63,255 nucleotides of DNA from the IMG/VR virus record IMGVR_UViG_3300009034_000035, positions 1-63,255 of that record. One strand, written 5' to 3'. The notes beneath the pieces were generated by a model. It was not told the origin of the DNA. It saw only the letters and a program-made list of their open reading frames with translations, and ran no database searches. The position numbers and the translations under genes are program-made. Shown one piece after another: positions 42,338 through 50,501 of the stretch; position 1 is the stretch's first letter; each line of letters opens with the position of its first letter. This DNA is from a virus.

Positions 42338-42667
42338 ATGAGACCAGTATGTATAAAATGTAATGTAGAAATGCAATGTGAAAAGAATGGAGTAGTAGTT
42401 TACCATCCTTATGAAGAACCTAAACCTGGACCAATACAAGAAAAGGTAGGAAACTTAACTGTTATTCATACTGATAGATTAATAACTATAGACAAGACTA
42501 AAATAGATTTTGTAGTAAGAGGAGATAAATATAAATGTCCTATATGTGGATATGAAGTAGTAGTAGGCTTTGGTCAACAAATGGTAGATTATCAATATCC
42601 TCAAGAGCAACTTAAGAAGATAGTTACTAATGCTGATGAAACAATAGAAATAAGGAGGGTATATTAA
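42338..42667 (+). CDS. Zinc-ribbon protein, 109 aa
   Basis: CIKC near the start and CPICGYE near residue 75 make a YgiT-like zinc ribbon with a long insert. Start at 42338 follows GGAGAG; an in-frame ATG at 42305 lies in the previous ORF. Confidence 0.55.
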   Translation: MRPVCIKCNVEMQCEKNGVVVYHPYEEPKPGPIQEKVGNLTVIHTDRLITIDKTKIDFVVRGDKYKCPICGYEVVVGFGQQMVDYQYPQEQLKKIVTNADETIEIRRVY

Positions 42668-42831
42668 TGGGTAAATGTTTAGAAACAAAGAAATTCTGTG
42701 ATGGTAGAAGAAAATATTGCCATGCTTCAGGAGATGCATATAAAAACTTATGGAATAAATATTGTGCATGTTATCAAGGAATAGTTGATGGAAAAATGGT
42801 TAATGGAAATAAAGAATGTTTTGAGGAATAA
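42667..42831 (+). CDS. Cys-rich protein, 54 aa
   Basis: Six cysteines (CLETKKFC, YCHAS, YCACYQG, ECF) in 54 residues. Overlaps the previous stop. May bind metal or form disulfides. Confidence 0.45.
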   Translation: MGKCLETKKFCDGRRKYCHASGDAYKNLWNKYCACYQGIVDGKMVNGNKECFEE

Positions 42832-42833
42832 TA

Positions 42834-42995
42834 ATGGGTAAAACAATCCATATATGTTCTAAGTGTGAAAAAGCAGGTAATTGGATTTTTTCTGGTGAAA
42901 AAGAATTAACTCATATACCTTGTAAAACTAAATTTACTTTTGAAGAATGGAAAAATTTACCATTAAAAGAAAAGGAAGAAGGGATAGATGGGTAA
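42834..42995 (+). CDS. Zinc-knuckle protein, 53 aa
   Basis: CSKC plus HIPC give a minimal metal site; C-terminal half acidic/basic helix. Overlaps next gene. Confidence 0.45.
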   Translation: MGKTIHICSKCEKAGNWIFSGEKELTHIPCKTKFTFEEWKNLPLKEKEEGIDG

Positions 42996-43290
42996 ACCTG
43001 TAGTTAGACATCCATGCTTAAGATGTGGAAAGAAGTTTAATACTAAACCCAAGAAACAGAATGTAATAAAGAAAGGAAAAGTAATTGGTCATACTTGGGA
43101 AGTAGAACAATATTGTCAAAGTTGTAGGAATAAGCAAGAGAAGCAAAGACAATTAGTAAAGAAAATAAGGAATGAATCTAGAGTAAGAGTAACAGCTGAA
43201 AAGGTTGATTTAAAGGCTGAAGTAAGGGATTTAATATGGGCAGAACATAAATATCCAGATCTAGTTAAGAAGTTAAGAGGAGAAGATTAA
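42988..43290 (+). CDS. Zinc-finger protein, 100 aa
   Basis: CLRCGKKF and YCQSCR form a ribbon around a basic loop, then a long basic helix. Likely nucleic-acid binding. Confidence 0.5.
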   Translation: MGKPVVRHPCLRCGKKFNTKPKKQNVIKKGKVIGHTWEVEQYCQSCRNKQEKQRQLVKKIRNESRVRVTAEKVDLKAEVRDLIWAEHKYPDLVKKLRGED

Positions 43291-43484
43291 TGGATAAAGA
43301 AAAGAAGAAAAAACTTAATGCTGAATTATGGAAGTATAGAAGAGGAGCAGAAGGTATTAAACAGCTCACTTTAAATTCTAAATATTTAAATTGTACTTTT
43401 CCTCTTAAGAAAGAATTATGTAAAGATTTTAATTGTAATGAATGTAAAATAGAAAAGAAACATTTAAATAAGAAGAAAAGATAA
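43290..43484 (+). CDS. Basic Cys-containing protein, 64 aa
   Basis: Lys-rich with C-x8-C and CNEC in the second half. Overlaps the previous stop by one base. Confidence 0.45.
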   Translation: MDKEKKKKLNAELWKYRRGAEGIKQLTLNSKYLNCTFPLKKELCKDFNCNECKIEKKHLNKKKR

Positions 43485-43503
43485 TATATTAGTAGGTGTT
43501 TGG

Positions 43504-43719
43504 TTGAGAAGAATATATAAAAAATTATTATCATTTTTAGGCTGTTTAGGATTTTTAAGTATTATTATTTTTCTATTTTGGTGTCTTTTTAGTAAGAATA
43601 TTTTTGTTCCAAATTTAGAAGAAATATTAAAAATTTTACCATTAATTTTTACTGTTGGAGGAATTGTAATGTATTTAATTTATTTTTATTATTCATTAAA
43701 TTATTTGGTGAAAGATTAA
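43504..43719 (+). CDS. Two-helix membrane protein, 71 aa
   Basis: TTG start after TAGGTG; hydrophobic spans at ~10-29 and ~44-64. Not recognised. Confidence 0.45.
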   Translation: MRRIYKKLLSFLGCLGFLSIIIFLFWCLFSKNIFVPNLEEILKILPLIFTVGGIVMYLIYFYYSLNYLVKD

Positions 43720-44126
43720 TGACGATTAAAACAGCATCTTTAAGAGAAATAGATAAATTATCTAAAACAGCTTATAAGATTTTAATAACTAGAACATATC
43801 CTTTTTGGCATAAAGATCTTAATAAGAAAATAGATGAATGGCTACCTATATTAGCTCCTAGTAAACAACTTCTTAAGGATTATAAAGAAGAACTTAAAAG
43901 GACTAAAGACCCTAGAATAGCTTGGAGTATAGTTAAGTATGATAAAAGGTTTAGAAGAGAAATATTAAGAAGTAGTGAAGCATTAGGAGAAATGAGAAGA
44001 CTTAAGAGAATAAGTAGACAACTTAAAGGTAAGAGAGTAGTATATTTAATATGCCATGAACCAATTGAGGATTATTGTCATAGAAGGTTAGTTAAAGAAT
44101 TAATGAGGTATGAACTTGGAAACTAA
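43719..44126 (+). CDS. DUF488-family protein
   Basis: 135 residues. The central helices and the end VVYLICHEPIEDYCHRRLVKELM match DUF488, where Cys-His in LxCxE...CHR is the conserved core. Function of the family is unknown; a catalytic role has been suggested from the clustered C/H/R. Confidence 0.7.
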   Translation: MTIKTASLREIDKLSKTAYKILITRTYPFWHKDLNKKIDEWLPILAPSKQLLKDYKEELKRTKDPRIAWSIVKYDKRFRREILRSSEALGEMRRLKRISRQLKGKRVVYLICHEPIEDYCHRRLVKELMRYELGN

Positions 44127-44127
44127 A

Positions 44128-44292
44128 ATGAATTGGAAACAAAGATTATATATATGTTCTTTAATAGCGCTTTTTGGATATTCCTTTGGATATTTTATTC
44201 ATTGTTATTTTAATTATGGTACATCATTTCTATTAGGATGGTTTGGTTTTGGTCCATTAACAAGATGGATTTATAAAAAGTTAGGTGATTAA
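44128..44292 (+). CDS. Small membrane protein, 54 aa
   Basis: One or two hydrophobic spans (IALFGYSFGYF; FLLGWFGFGP). An upstream in-frame ATG at 44110 has GAGG before it and would add six residues. Confidence 0.45.
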   Translation: MNWKQRLYICSLIALFGYSFGYFIHCYFNYGTSFLLGWFGFGPLTRWIYKKLGD

Positions 44293-44469
44293 ATGGGAAT
44301 TAAAAATAGACTTAAATGTGCATCTTTCTTTTTATTCTTTGGTATACCTATTAATTTATTCTTTTATTTATTTGTATATGGCCTTAATCCTTTATGGTTT
44401 ATTATAATCTTTTGTATTATGACTTTAATTGGATTTTTAGTAGGTAATGATTTTGGAGAGTATAGATAA
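44293..44469 (+). CDS. Two-helix membrane protein, 58 aa
   Basis: ATG directly after the previous TAA. Hydrophobic spans at ~9-30 and ~34-52. Second small membrane protein in a row. Confidence 0.45.
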   Translation: MGIKNRLKCASFFLFFGIPINLFFYLFVYGLNPLWFIIIFCIMTLIGFLVGNDFGEYR

Positions 44470-44892
44470 ATGCCTTATATAAAGAAAGAAGATAGACCAA
44501 GATATGATAATATAATAACTAGAGGAGAAAGGCAAGGATTAGTAATAGCCAGAGAATTATTATTTCATGACTTAAGAGACTCACATCCTACTCAAGTAGA
44601 TGGTTATCTTAATTATTATCTTACAAAATTACTTAAAGATTTAAAAGAAGATCCAGGCTTTTTCTTTAAACAATTTATTAGAGAAGTTCTTCAAGAAGTA
44701 TATTGTACACCTCCTAAATATTATAAATTGGAAAGAGGTATAGGTCTACTTACATGTATGATTATAGAGTTTAGTAGAAGAAAATGGTCTAAAGTTTCTA
44801 AGAAGCTTCTTAAGGATATAAGAAGAGAATTTACTGAGACTTTATTTATTCCTTATGAGATGGCTAAAAGAAGTATTAATGGTGATATATAA
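44470..44892 (+). CDS. Phage-conserved helical protein, 140 aa
   Basis: Begins MPYIKKEDRPRYDNII, a start shared by a family of phage proteins that I recognise but whose role is unknown, then helices. Coupled to both neighbours. Confidence 0.5.
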   Translation: MPYIKKEDRPRYDNIITRGERQGLVIARELLFHDLRDSHPTQVDGYLNYYLTKLLKDLKEDPGFFFKQFIREVLQEVYCTPPKYYKLERGIGLLTCMIIEFSRRKWSKVSKKLLKDIRREFTETLFIPYEMAKRSINGDI

Positions 44893-45155
44893 TGAAAAAA
44901 GTAAGAGAAGAAAAGAATTGTATAGTATATGAGAATAAATTAGGAAATGTAAAAATAGTACATTTTGCATTAGCTTTTGGTGAACCACAGAAATCATTAC
45001 AAATTTTATTTTCAAAACCAAATGGTTATCATGAAACAGAAAGACATTTAACTCCAGATGAAGCCATTCAATTTGCTTTAGATCTAATAGAAATTGCTAA
45101 AAAGGTTAAAGAAAAAATTATTGCCTGGGAAACAAAAGGAGTACCTGCATATTAA
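44892..45155 (+). CDS. Hypothetical protein, 87 aa
   Basis: Beta-hairpin first half (VKIVHFALAFG) and a long C-terminal helix. Not recognised. Confidence 0.45.
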   Translation: MKKVREEKNCIVYENKLGNVKIVHFALAFGEPQKSLQILFSKPNGYHETERHLTPDEAIQFALDLIEIAKKVKEKIIAWETKGVPAY

Positions 45156-45169
45156 GAAGGGGTATAAAA

Positions 45170-45460
45170 ATGAAGCAAATAAAAGTAAAGGATATACCCA
45201 AAAAAGGAACATTAAAAGAAATTGATAAAAATATATATAAATTAACTACTATTACAATATCAGATACTAAAGAGGGTAATACTGGTAAAATGGCAACATT
45301 TGTTTGGAAGAGTGTAATAAGAGCTTTTATAGAGAAAAGAAAAGTTCAATTTCCAGGAGATATAGGAGTAAAGAGGCTAATTGATTTATTAGAAAGTAAG
45401 GATATTCCTGGTGATATTACAGAGCAATATATAATAATAGAGGACTATTCAGATGTGTAA
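45170..45460 (+). CDS. Hypothetical protein, 96 aa
   Basis: GGGG-type site then ATG. Beta start and helical end. Not recognised. Confidence 0.45.
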   Translation: MKQIKVKDIPKKGTLKEIDKNIYKLTTITISDTKEGNTGKMATFVWKSVIRAFIEKRKVQFPGDIGVKRLIDLLESKDIPGDITEQYIIIEDYSDV

Positions 45461-45563
45461 AGGAGAAATAGTTATTAGCTACCATAATAAGAAAGTTAAG
45501 GAAGAAATATTAGATAGGATGAAAGGTCTTTTTGTATGTATTACTATTAAGGAGGAAAAATAA
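45453..45563 (+). CDS. Small protein, 36 aa
   Basis: ATG in the end of the previous gene, TAATG overlap with the phosphoesterase, whose AAGGAGG site lies inside it. Likely couples translation of that gene. Confidence 0.4.
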   Translation: MCKGEIVISYHNKKVKEEILDRMKGLFVCITIKEEK

Positions 45564-46636
45564 TGAAACCCAATTCTATAACTGGAGTATTTTTAGATGC
45601 AGACTTAGAGAGATTAATAGAAATAGATCTACCTTTAGTTAAGCATCAAGAAGTAATTTCCTATAAAAATAAGAAACTTTCAGAAATTAAATTAGAATAT
45701 GGAGAATTTTGCTTTATGGGAGACTTTCATTATGGTCATGAAAAGTTTAGTAGTACAGTATTACATGGTTATCTTAATTACCTTAAACAACACCCTAATA
45801 TTCAAATTGGATTAATGGGAGATATATTAGAATATGGTCAAGCAAGTAAATATATTAATGAAGAAATATTAAATGTAGATGAACAAATAGAAATGTTTGT
45901 AGCAGACTTTAAGCCTTTAGCTAATAGAATAAAATTTATATTGTGGGGCAATCATGAAGAGAGATATGTAAGATTAAGTAAAAGTAAAAGGTTTATGAGG
46001 AATATAGCATTAGAATTAGGATTAGATCCAGATAAAGATGTTTATGTTCCAGGTCCACAAAAGGGCATATTTGTAGTATTTAAAGCCGGTGATAAAAAAT
46101 ATGGAGCACAATTACATCATAGTAAGACTGGTGCTAGGATAAATCAGGATATTCAGCTTAGAAGAGCAGGTAGTCAAAATGTTGTGGCTATAATTGGACA
46201 TGGACATACACATCGTTTAACATGGAAACCTAGAACATTTAGAACATTAGAAGTAGTAAATGGTAATGTAATGAATATAGTTAGAAGACAATATCTTTTA
46301 GCAAGTGGTTGCTTCTTAAAATATCCAGGTTATGCAGAGAGTAGATCTATGCCTTATACAGAAGTTGGTAGTCCTATAGTAAGATTTCATGCTCAAGAAA
46401 ATAATCTTCAAGAATATGATCTTACAGGATTCTATAAAGAATATTTGGCTAAAGGAGGAAGTATATGGAAGCATGGAAATAGAAAGCTTAATTTTAAATA
46501 TTCAAATAAAAAAGATGAACCTAAAAGTGGTGTTACTTCTGATATACTCAATTTACGTAAATATTCTATTAATGGAGTGGACAGTAGGGGACAGGACCGG
46601 ACAGGAAGAGATGGGAAAGGATTAAATGATAGATAA
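45563..46636 (+). CDS. Metallophosphoesterase (calcineurin-like)
   Basis: 357 residues with the full metal-binding series: GDFHYGHE (about residue 53), GDILEYG (~86), GNHEER (~129), LHHSK (~189) and GHGHTHR (~216). This is the Mre11/SbcD-type phosphoesterase fold. It could trim DNA ends, process RNA or act on nucleotides; no SbcC/Rad50 partner is seen. The last ~20 residues (GVDSRGQDRTGRDGKG) are encoded by the G-rich repeat tract, which has run into the gene end. Confidence 0.85.
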   Translation: MKPNSITGVFLDADLERLIEIDLPLVKHQEVISYKNKKLSEIKLEYGEFCFMGDFHYGHEKFSSTVLHGYLNYLKQHPNIQIGLMGDILEYGQASKYINEEILNVDEQIEMFVADFKPLANRIKFILWGNHEERYVRLSKSKRFMRNIALELGLDPDKDVYVPGPQKGIFVVFKAGDKKYGAQLHHSKTGARINQDIQLRRAGSQNVVAIIGHGHTHRLTWKPRTFRTLEVVNGNVMNIVRRQYLLASGCFLKYPGYAESRSMPYTEVGSPIVRFHAQENNLQEYDLTGFYKEYLAKGGSIWKHGNRKLNFKYSNKKDEPKSGVTSDILNLRKYSINGVDSRGQDRTGRDGKGLNDR

Positions 46637-46725
46637 AAATATATTAGAGGAGAGGAGAGGATTGGAGGGGTCTGGATTGGAAAGGAAAGGAGTTGACCGG
46701 AGAGGATTGGAATGGATTGGAGGTG
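46574..46725 (+). repeat. G-rich degenerate repeat tract, left
   Basis: Short purine units such as GGATTGGA, GAGAGGA, GGACAGG recur with spacing of 5-10 bases, nearly all G on this strand. It spans the end of the phosphoesterase gene and the spacer before 46733, whose GGAGGTG site is its last unit. Confidence 0.6.
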
Positions 46726-46732
46726 AAATTTA

Positions 46733-47245
46733 TTGAATAATCAAATTAAAAGTTGGAGTATAACTATAAAGGGTTTATCTCCTTTAATACAAAATAATCC
46801 TAGAAGTATGTTGCTAGATAATCCAGAGAAGATTACACCAGTTAAAGAATTACTTTATCTAAATAAAGAAGGTGAAGTATGTCAACCAGCTACCCATATT
46901 GAACGTTCAATAGCTTATGCAGGATATAAAATTAAAAAGAAATATTCTCCTCTAATAAAAGCATTTTTAATTGTAGAACCTAAATTAATTCTACATAAGA
47001 ATCAAGAATGGGAGTCACTTGAAGAGTCAGTAGTTATTCAAAGAAATAGAGTATTTAAAGAAAGACCTATGATTAAAGACTGGGAATTAACTTTTATTGT
47101 TAAATCTCTTAATCCAGAATTAACTGGTTCAATAATTAAAGCATCTTTAGAAAGGGCTGGAGCTTATTATGGTTTAGGTGACTGGAGAGCACAGAAAGGT
47201 GGTAAGTATGGATTCTTTGAGGTTACAGAATTTAAAGTGGTATAA
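46733..47245 (+). CDS. Conserved phage protein between G-rich tracts
   Basis: 170 residues from a TTG, 8 bases after GGAGGTG. The order ITIKGLSPLIQNNP, VVIQRNRVFKERPMIKDWELTF, ERAGAYYGLGDWRAQKGGKYG is that of an uncharacterised phage family often near recombination genes. The glycine-rich end loosely recalls RAMP-type folds; this is a guess. It is bracketed by G-rich tracts on both sides. Confidence 0.5.
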   Translation: MNNQIKSWSITIKGLSPLIQNNPRSMLLDNPEKITPVKELLYLNKEGEVCQPATHIERSIAYAGYKIKKKYSPLIKAFLIVEPKLILHKNQEWESLEESVVIQRNRVFKERPMIKDWELTFIVKSLNPELTGSIIKASLERAGAYYGLGDWRAQKGGKYGFFEVTEFKVV

Positions 47246-47247
47246 TA

Positions 47248-47313
47248 ATTGGATTGGAACTGATCGGATTTGAGGGGTGTGGAAGGGAAGGGATCGGAGA
47301 GGAATGGAAAGGT
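47248..47313 (+). repeat. G-rich degenerate repeat tract, right
   Basis: TTGGATTGGAACTGATCGG followed by GGAAGGGAAGGGATCGG and GAGAGGAATGGAAAGG: the same kind of units as the left tract, in the spacer after the 46733 gene. Confidence 0.6.
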
Positions 47314-47337
47314 TAAAATTAAAGGTGATGAATAAAG

Positions 47338-47706
47338 ATGGGAATAGAAATTTGTGATTGGTGTGGTAAAGGAATTAAAGATGAAAATGAATTTAAAATA
47401 TGGCTTCCTAGATGGTTAGATAAAATAATAATAAAGAATTTAAATTTGAAATATATAACAAGTTTACATTTTTGTTCAGAACCATGTTTAATTACATTTC
47501 TAAAGAATAAAGGACAAGATAGAAAACTTCCCGATAAAAATAGAATTATAATGAATAATGATAAAGATAATAAAATTAATAAGATTTGGGATAAAGATAA
47601 ATTAAAGAAGGCTATGAGAGAAGCTAAAAGGAAAGATAGATTATGGAGAAAAGAAGAAAAGGAAATTGCTATTAATGCCAAAAATAGAAATAAAAGGATG
47701 GGTTGA
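47338..47706 (+). CDS. Zinc-finger protein, 122 aa
   Basis: CDWCGK and FCSEPC form a MYM/ribbon-like zinc site; the rest is a long basic helix. GGTGA upstream. Confidence 0.5.
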   Translation: MGIEICDWCGKGIKDENEFKIWLPRWLDKIIIKNLNLKYITSLHFCSEPCLITFLKNKGQDRKLPDKNRIIMNNDKDNKINKIWDKDKLKKAMREAKRKDRLWRKEEKEIAINAKNRNKRMG

Positions 47707-47860
47707 AGAGGATGATAAAGAACCAATTTCAAATTTACCAAGCAAATGTCCTAAATGTGGAGAGAAGTTACGTAGAGTTGATGCTCTTAGGACATGTGGA
47801 ATGTATATGGTTTATTGTCCAGATAGTACATGTAGATGGTGTATGATCTATGAAGAATAA
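47675..47860 (+). CDS. Zinc-ribbon protein, 61 aa
   Basis: CPKCGEKL and CPDSTCRWC around a short hairpin. ATG at 47675 within the previous gene; a TTG nine bases upstream is the alternative. Confidence 0.5.
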   Translation: MPKIEIKGWVEEDDKEPISNLPSKCPKCGEKLRRVDALRTCGMYMVYCPDSTCRWCMIYEE

Positions 47861-48026
47861 AATAATAAGAATTAGAATATATTGGAATGATGGTAGTTGG
47901 ACTGATCATAATAGTGAAACTCTTATGAAAGTTCTTAATGATTTTAGAAAATTTGATGGTGGAAAAGAAGAACAAGAATATTTAGAAGAAGAAAAAATAG
48001 ATAGTATTATGAGGAATAAAAAATGA
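47850..48026 (+). CDS. Hypothetical protein, 58 aa
   Basis: Basic beta start (IIRIRIYWNDGSW) and acidic helix. ATG and stop overlap both neighbours. Confidence 0.4.
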   Translation: MKNKIIRIRIYWNDGSWTDHNSETLMKVLNDFRKFDGGKEEQEYLEEEKIDSIMRNKK

Positions 48027-48604
48027 ATAAAAAAGAAATTAGAAGAGACTTTAAAGGATGGGCAGTTGATTTAGTATATAGGCTACAAGATGGTATATGT
48101 GCTAAAGAGAAATGTAGTAAGACTTTAGCTAATGGCTTTCATAGGCATCATGAGGATGGAGACTCTACTAATAATTCTATAGAGAATTTAAAACTATTCT
48201 GTGCAGAATGTCATGGAGGAGAAGCTTATGCAACTTATATAAAGAAGAAGAAGAAAGGATTAAGTGATGTAGAAGCAGCTATAAATATGGCCTTAGAAGG
48301 TAAACTTAGTGGAGCAGCAATGGATAAGCTTCTTGATGCTATTAAATTAGGACTAGGATTAACTAGAGAAATATATGGTAAAGGTATGGAACAAGTACCA
48401 GCTAGTATAAAGATGGAGCAGTATCTATTATCTAGTGGAATATTACTTAAAGAATATGAGAAAGGGGTAAAAAAGGGCATTGAACTAGGGGCTTCTATAT
48501 CTAATATTGAAGTAGCTAAGGTATTAGTTAACAATTTAGAGTTAAGTAAGAAAGTTTCACAGTTATTACAAGTAATAGCTTCTCAAGTTAAGAAGGAAAA
48601 GTAG
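48023..48604 (+). CDS. HNH nuclease-like protein
   Basis: 193 residues. ICAKEKC, HRHHEDGDSTNNSIENLKLFCAECHG is a classic HNH core (first residues ~27-70), followed by a ~120-residue helical extension. May be a homing or packaging-type nuclease. Confidence 0.75.
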   Translation: MNKKEIRRDFKGWAVDLVYRLQDGICAKEKCSKTLANGFHRHHEDGDSTNNSIENLKLFCAECHGGEAYATYIKKKKKGLSDVEAAINMALEGKLSGAAMDKLLDAIKLGLGLTREIYGKGMEQVPASIKMEQYLLSSGILLKEYEKGVKKGIELGASISNIEVAKVLVNNLELSKKVSQLLQVIASQVKKEK

Positions 48605-48844
48605 ATGGATAGAAAAACAACCACTTTAGAATTACCTACTACTCCAAAAAGAAGTTTTAATAAGTATGAAAAAATATGTCCACATCATACTCTAAAAGTT
48701 AGAAATAGATATTTATGCAGATTAACAGAAGAAGCATGTAATAAGATTAATTGTCCAATATTTAATCCTGAAGGAAAGGGAAAGAAAATAAATAAAGAAC
48801 ATAAAGAATATAGAATACCTAGAAGATATAGAGGAGCATTTTAA
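48605..48844 (+). CDS. Cys/His-containing protein, 79 aa
   Basis: ICPHHTL, LCRLTEEAC and NCPIF suggest a small Cys4/His metal site; basic C-terminus. Starts right after the HNH stop. Confidence 0.45.
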   Translation: MDRKTTTLELPTTPKRSFNKYEKICPHHTLKVRNRYLCRLTEEACNKINCPIFNPEGKGKKINKEHKEYRIPRRYRGAF

Positions 48845-49096
48845 ATGATAGATGAAATAATAAGATGGCATTATTGTAAGAAACATAATAAAGATTATTT
48901 AGGTAATTGTTCAGAATGTGAATTAGAGAAGAAAATGAAAGATAATGGCATTCAAAAGTCTATTCGTAAAGGGATTGCTACTCAATTTGATTGTGGGTGT
49001 ATTCATATAAGATTTGAAAAAGAAGTAGAAATATTTAAAGAAGAAAATCAAAATTCTAGAATATACTTTTATCCTTGTAATAAGAAACATAATTAG
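48845..49096 (+). CDS. Zinc-binding protein, 83 aa
   Basis: YCKKH, CSEC and later DCGCIH and CNKKH: two metal-binding clusters. Not assigned. Confidence 0.45.
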   Translation: MIDEIIRWHYCKKHNKDYLGNCSECELEKKMKDNGIQKSIRKGIATQFDCGCIHIRFEKEVEIFKEENQNSRIYFYPCNKKHN

Positions 49097-49107
49097 GAGA
49101 AATAAAT

Positions 49108-49350
49108 GTGAGTAGAGAAAGAGGGTTTGGAAAGAAAAAGAAATATGAAGAAGATTATCCTATAAATAAAGGTAAAGATTGTGATGAATGTAAAGGTGAA
49201 TTAGTCAAGTTAGAAACTACTACTAGTGAGCCATTCTTAGAAGGAAAAAAGGCTTATTATAATTTCTATTGGATATGTATATGTACTGATTGTAGGAGAC
49301 AAGTTAGAGTATTAGAAGAAAAGCTAGAATTTCATTTAGAGGGGAAATAA
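49108..49350 (+). CDS. Zinc-ribbon protein, 80 aa
   Basis: GTG start. CDECKG and CICTDC make a ribbon; overlaps the radA ATG (TAATG), so coupled to radA. Confidence 0.5.
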   Translation: MSRERGFGKKKKYEEDYPINKGKDCDECKGELVKLETTTSEPFLEGKKAYYNFYWICICTDCRRQVRVLEEKLEFHLEGK

Positions 49351-50501
49351 TGGGTAAAGTAAAAAGAATAAAAGATGAAACTATAAAGGATAAAGCTACA
49401 GATTCTAAGACTCTTATTGATCAACAAGAAGAAATGAAAGGTAAAATAAAGAAAAGACTAGAAGACCTTACTGGTATTGGACCTACTACTGCTACTAAAC
49501 TTAGAGAATTTGGATATTCATTTATGGGTTTAGCTACAGCAAGAGCAGACATAGTAAGTTCAGAAATGGGACCTAGTGTAAGTATAGCAAAGGCTACAGC
49601 ATGGATTAAAACTGCACAAGAGAATGTATTAGCAGTAATGACCCCTAAGACTGGTAGAGAAGTAGCTAAAGAACGTAAACTTAAAAGAATATTCTATAAG
49701 ACTAATTCTTTAGATCTTAATAAGTTATTAGGTGGAGGAATAGCTAGTTTAAGAACTACAGGTTTCAGTGGAAGATTTAGTACTGGTAAAACACAAATTA
49801 TATTTAATGCTATAGTAGACTGTTTATCAAGGACAAAGTATGCATATTGTCCAAAATGTGATTATATACATGAAAAAGTAGTAGAAACTTGTAAGCAATG
49901 TGGAGAAGAAATGTTTAGAAAAGCTGCATATATAGAAACAGAACCTGATACATTTAGTGATGCTAGGATAGAAGAAATAGCAGCAGCTACTAATAAGGAT
50001 ATAGACTTAGGTAATTTATGGGTATTTGGTGCAGAAAATATACCTACTGCTAAAGGACAATATCTTCAGTATAAGATTATACAGAAGCTTATAGAAAAGA
50101 AGAAGGAGAATATAGGCTTTATAGCAGTAGATAGTTTTACTGCTAAGTTTAGACCTGGATATAGTAGAAGAGAAATGTTACCTGTAAGAACTAGAGAGTT
50201 TACTGAGCATTTTCTCATTATAGATTATTTAGCTGCAAGGTATAATATAGCATGGGCACTTAGCTGTCAAGTTATAGGTGGAGTAGATGCTGGTCAACAG
50301 TTAGGTACTAAGATGAAGACAGGTGATATATTCTATCCTGTAGGAGGAGAATTTCTATTACATAGTATGACTACATGGTGTCAAGTAATGCAGATTAAAA
50401 GTGAGTTATATAAAGCTATGATATTTGACAGCAGCTATTTGCCTAAGGGTACTTGTGAATTTATGTTGACTGAAAGAGGAATAGTAGATGGTGTTAAATA
50501 A
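49350..50501 (+). CDS. radA: RadA recombinase with inserted zinc ribbon
   Basis: 383 residues. N-terminal helix-hairpin-helix LTGIGPTTATKLREFGY, then the RecA core with Walker A GRFSTGKT (141-148), YIETEPDTF and FIAVDSFTAKFRPGYSRREMLPVR typical of archaeal RadA. Between the Walker A helix and YIETE is CPKCDYIH...CKQCGEE (167-185), a four-Cys ribbon absent from ordinary RadA. It drives strand exchange in replication-linked recombination. It opens a coupled operon with the AAA+ ATPase. Confidence 0.9.
   Translation: MGKVKRIKDETIKDKATDSKTLIDQQEEMKGKIKKRLEDLTGIGPTTATKLREFGYSFMGLATARADIVSSEMGPSVSIAKATAWIKTAQENVLAVMTPKTGREVAKERKLKRIFYKTNSLDLNKLLGGGIASLRTTGFSGRFSTGKTQIIFNAIVDCLSRTKYAYCPKCDYIHEKVVETCKQCGEEMFRKAAYIETEPDTFSDARIEEIAAATNKDIDLGNLWVFGAENIPTAKGQYLQYKIIQKLIEKKKENIGFIAVDSFTAKFRPGYSRREMLPVRTREFTEHFLIIDYLAARYNIAWALSCQVIGGVDAGQQLGTKMKTGDIFYPVGGEFLLHSMTTWCQVMQIKSELYKAMIFDSSYLPKGTCEFMLTERGIVDGVK

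Noticed and set aside
46389-46625. Overlapping ORF in another frame at the end of the phosphoesterase gene
   Set aside because: Shadow frame over a gene with intact motifs; its end is only the G-rich tract read in another frame.
48235-48534. Reverse ORF opposite the HNH gene
   Set aside because: No ribosome site or promoter, composition fits a frame shadow of the forward gene.
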